From: Patiria pectinifera
Lineage: Eukaryota > Echinodermata > Asteroidea > Valvatida > Asterinidae
Assembly (NCBI GenBank): GCA_029964075.1
Contig: CM057129.1
Coordinates: 11,957,430-12,021,429 of the forward strand
DNA: 64,000 nt
Direction: 5' to 3'
Shown in pieces: positions 61,825 to 64,000 of this stretch (positions are counted from its first letter, which is position 1; every line of letters begins with the position of its first letter). The notes beneath the pieces were generated by a model. It was not told where the DNA came from. It ran no database searches and saw nothing but the letters and a program-made list of their open reading frames with translations. The position numbers and the translations under genes are program-made.

Positions 61825-62736
61825 GTGAGTGGAATGTGCAGAAATAAGGGAATAAATGTGTGCTCGAGAGGTTTTTATCACTCTGTTTAATACCGCTTAG
61901 AGTCTGGGTGCTGATAATTACCTGAGCCGGAGGCGAGGGTAATTATCAGTACCCAGACTCTAAGCGGTATTAAACAGAGTGATAAATACCGACCGAGCAC
62001 ATATTTATTCCCATTCATAAATACCTTATCCGTAAAAAAATTTCAAATAATTCGTTCAAAAAATCCCAATTTTGTTCAAACAGTTCACTTCATGCTTTTT
62101 GAGACATCCCTCTAGCAAAATAATGGAGTGTTCAGCTGGCGAGTAAGATGTAAACAACCCTTTTATGGAGATTGACGCGCGCGTAGCATGTTCTGCGCGA
62201 TGTCACGCAGAATGCACCTGGGGCGTTGCGTTTTGAATTTAGAACTATAAAATTCTGACTCGCATGTAGTGTTGCGCATGCCTACATGAGGATTGTGAAC
62301 GTTCAACCAATGAAACGGTAAGAGGCACTGGATTTTTAGGAGTCCACATTTTATTGTGACACTGGAAAAGTGTTTAAGACCAGCTAGCCATGTCTTTATC
62401 ATCCGTTTATTTTTGAATTTACACTTTTCCATGCGAACGTATGCCCATTTGAAGTAAGCGATATTGCATACATGGACTGTAGGTCAAAACAGAGAAACTG
62501 GTTGTTCAAATTTTGGGTAATTCTTGAATGGCAACACCTCTACAAATCATCCCAAAAATCACCTGTAGCTAGGTAAAATGCTGGTCTAAACTTAATGAAA
62601 ATTTGTTCAGCCAATTTGTTCAGTGACCATTCAAACTACGACACACATGATGAAGTGAGAAACGATGTTTTTTTCTTTTTTTTCGGAACAGTTTTACGGT
62701 TTAAATGTGTCACTCAAATCTGTTCTCTGTGTCCAG
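61825..62736 (+). other. Intron 3 (912 bases) dividing the cysteine-rich region
   Basis: GTGAGT donor; TTCTCTGTGTCCAG acceptor. Phase 0. It has no counterpart in vertebrate INSR/IGF1R, where the flanking peptide is within one exon. It contains a large hairpin close to the donor (61848-62012); the rest is ordinary AT-rich DNA, with a T run near 62670 in the acceptor region. Confidence 0.9.
61848..62012. mobile_element. Large hairpin 23 bases past a splice donor
   Basis: The left arm 61848-61922 (GGGAATAAATGTGTGCTCG .. CTGATAATTACC) pairs with the right arm 61938-62012 (GGTAATTATCAGTACCCAGA .. GAGCACATATTTATTCCC). The arms are about 75 bases with few mismatches; the 15-base loop lies around GAGCCGGAGGCG. 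It is most likely a foldback MITE that inserted into the intron. Confidence 0.85.
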
Positions 62737-62887
62737 TACAAAAATCACCGGTGCATTCAAGCGGCTGAATGCCCGCACTATTGGAAGCTGCACAACGGAG
62801 AGTGTATCGAGGAATGCCCCACCAGTTTCATCACCAACATTACCAATGCACGCTACTGCCAACCGTGTGATGGTCCTTGCCCTAAAG
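62737..62887 (+). CDS. INSR: Insulin/IGF-type receptor, cysteine-rich exon 2
   Basis: Completes the furin-like region. The acceptor GTGTCCAG ends at 62736 and the donor GTATGG begins at 62888. It enters in phase 0 and leaves in phase 1 after CPK, the same exit as human INSR exon 3. It encodes about 50 residues: YKNHRCIQAAEC, then NGECIEECP and an NIT glycosylation site, CQPCDGPCPK. Seven cysteines are present. The stretch between AEC and GEC is only about 11 residues, clearly shorter than the insert at that place in human INSR (which has two extra cysteines) and in IGF1R. The next exon should start the L2 domain and is outside the window. The upstream start codon in this frame is chance; the acceptor sets the exon start. 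Confidence 0.94.
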
Positions 62888-62894
62888 GTATGGA

Positions 62895-63220
62895 GATGGG
62901 TGATGAAGGGGCGCGGAACGGGTCGGGGAGGGGTGAAGAGGGGGGAGGGCTAGGGGGCAGGGGCAGGGTGGAGCAGGGGTGAGTAAGGGGTTGGGCAGGG
63001 GTGGAGAAGGGATGGAGAAGGGGTGGAGCAAGAGTGGAGCATGGTTGGGACGGGCGGAGAAGGTATGGGGAAGAGGTGGAGAAGGGATGTGGCTGGGGTA
63101 GAAAGGGGTGTGGCTGGGGTGGAAAAAGGGGTTAGGCAAGGGGAAAGGGTTCTGCGGGGCATTGAAGGGTTGAGGCCGGGTGGTAAAGGGGTTTGGCAAG
63201 TGTGGAGAAGGGTTGGGCTA
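62895..63220 (+). repeat. G-rich degenerate minisatellite beside the exon
   Basis: Irregular units such as GGGGTGGAGAAGGGAT and GGGGTGTGGCTGGGGT begin within about ten bases of the donor GTATGG. The plus strand is rich in G runs and poor in C, as at 43592. Proline-rich minus-strand frames here are artefacts. Possible G-quadruplex-forming RNA in the intron. Confidence 0.88.
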
Positions 63221-63694
63221 TCCGCTCCGTTCACAAGTACCCCCTCACCGGCAAAGAAGGAACAGTTGGGGGTGACCGACCGACGCCATTTTGCCTGACT
63301 GTAATTCATTTGCCGCGAAGCGCGGCCACTGCGTGTAGGCCTACATAGTACAAATCCCCTGGTGTACGTGCGTCACAAACAAGGAACGGTGCGCGTCAAC
63401 CAGCCAAATGTCCCGCCCATGGGACGTCATTGCTAGGTAAAAGGGTGCCCTCTTTTGTCGGTATGGGTGGAGGAGGGTGGACTGCAGAAGGGTTGGACAG
63501 AGGTCGAGAAGGACACTGAAGGGGTACAATGTAGGTCAGGGGCAGAGAAGGGATGAGGCAGGGAGGGTGAAGGGTCTGAGCTTAAATGGAGAAGGCATGG
63601 GGAAAGGAGTCCCCATAGGCATGGGTAGAGGATTGGGGACAGGGTGGAGTATCGGTAAGTGCAGAAAAGGGATGGAGCAGGGGTAGGGGGAAGA

Positions 63695-63955
63695 GCTTGG
63701 GTGGAGAAGGGGAAGGGCTTGGGTGGAGAAGGGGAAGGGCTTGGGTGGAGAAGGGGAAGGGCTTGGGTGGAGAAGGGGAAGGGCTTGGGTGGAGAAGGGG
63801 AAGGGCTTGGGTGGAGAAGGGGAAGGGCTTGGGTGGAGAAGGGGAAGGGCTTGGATGGAGAAGGGGAAGGGCTTGGGTGGAGAAGGGGAAGGGCTTGGGT
63901 GGAGGAGGGGAAGGGCTTGGGTGGAGAAGGGGAAGGGCTTGGGTGGAGGAGGGGT
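63695..63955 (+). repeat. 22-bp minisatellite (about 12 units)
   Basis: Units of GCTTGGGTGGAGAAGG followed by GGAAGG repeat about 12 times with very few changes (one GCTTGGATGG unit and two GGAGGAGG variants). More regular than the neighbouring G-rich DNA, so likely a recent expansion. Long frames on both strands (glycine-rich, and proline/serine-rich) are artefacts. Confidence 0.93.
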
Positions 63956-64000
63956 GGAGCAGTTGTGGGATAGGGTTGGGCCAAATGTGGAGCTGGGGTG

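Larger units (their letters stand above)
62888..64000 (+). other. Start of intron 4 (continues past the window)
   Basis: Begins GTATGGAGATGG and passes at once into G-rich repeat DNA. 63221-63470 is ordinary, higher-complexity sequence with several CpG (for example TTTGCCGCGAAGCGCGGCC). No exon for L2 is seen. Confidence 0.85.

Noticed and set aside
63695..63955. Regular repeats that could suggest a CRISPR array
   Set aside because: Units are contiguous without unique spacers, and the window is animal nuclear DNA.
62882..63984. Proline/serine-rich minus-strand frames of 105-183 codons and glycine-rich plus frames
   Set aside because: They are translations of the intronic minisatellites next to the receptor exon.

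Overview
The window is animal nuclear DNA. It holds part of one gene and a great deal of repeat-rich intron. The only protein-coding sequence I can support is three exons on the + strand of an insulin/IGF-type receptor tyrosine kinase: 10137-10673 (the L1 ligand-binding domain), 61664-61824 and 62737-62887 (the two halves of the furin-like cysteine-rich region). Splice sites, reading phase and protein alignment agree at every junction, so all three belong to one uninterrupted message. The signal-peptide exon is upstream, either unrecognised in the first 10 kb or outside the window. L2, the fibronectin III domains, the transmembrane segment and the kinase lie downstream of the window.

The organism is probably a marine invertebrate deuterostome, and an echinoderm is my best guess. 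The receptor exons align well with vertebrate INSR/IGF1R. The noncoding DNA is AT-rich and full of self-complementary words such as ACATGTACATGT and TACCGGTA, and it carries many short inverted-repeat elements of the kind common in echinoderms. A hemichordate or cephalochordate is not excluded, because nothing here is a species-level marker.

Layout: 1-10136 is intron 1 and/or 5' flank with several inverted-repeat elements. 10137-10673 is the L1 exon. 10674-61663 is a 51-kb intron holding nearly all the mobile elements: tRNA-derived SINEs; tRNA-like relics; six copies of a family with TTAA at its ends; five copies of a family built on GGATTTTG and GGATTGAG motifs; large palindromes; a 1.7-kb terminal-inverted-repeat element with repeated internal motifs; a 0.54-kb G-rich minisatellite; a 660-bp tandem duplication; and two CpG-dense islands. 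61664-61824 is the first cysteine-rich exon. 61825-62736 is a 0.9-kb intron with a large hairpin 23 bases past its donor. 62737-62887 is the second cysteine-rich exon. 62888-64000 is intron again, and becomes a G-rich minisatellite almost at the splice donor.

The other open reading frames in the window are chance frames through repeats or low-complexity DNA. I see no transposase, reverse transcriptase, rRNA, CRISPR array or second gene. I found no new multi-gene system. The most distinctive unexplained structures are the 1.7-kb element at 49206-50913, the hairpin and G-rich tracts beside two splice donors, the receptor's short cysteine-rich loop, and the intron that divides an exon that is single in vertebrates. 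All repeat families were identified by reading the window against itself; superfamily names are tentative.
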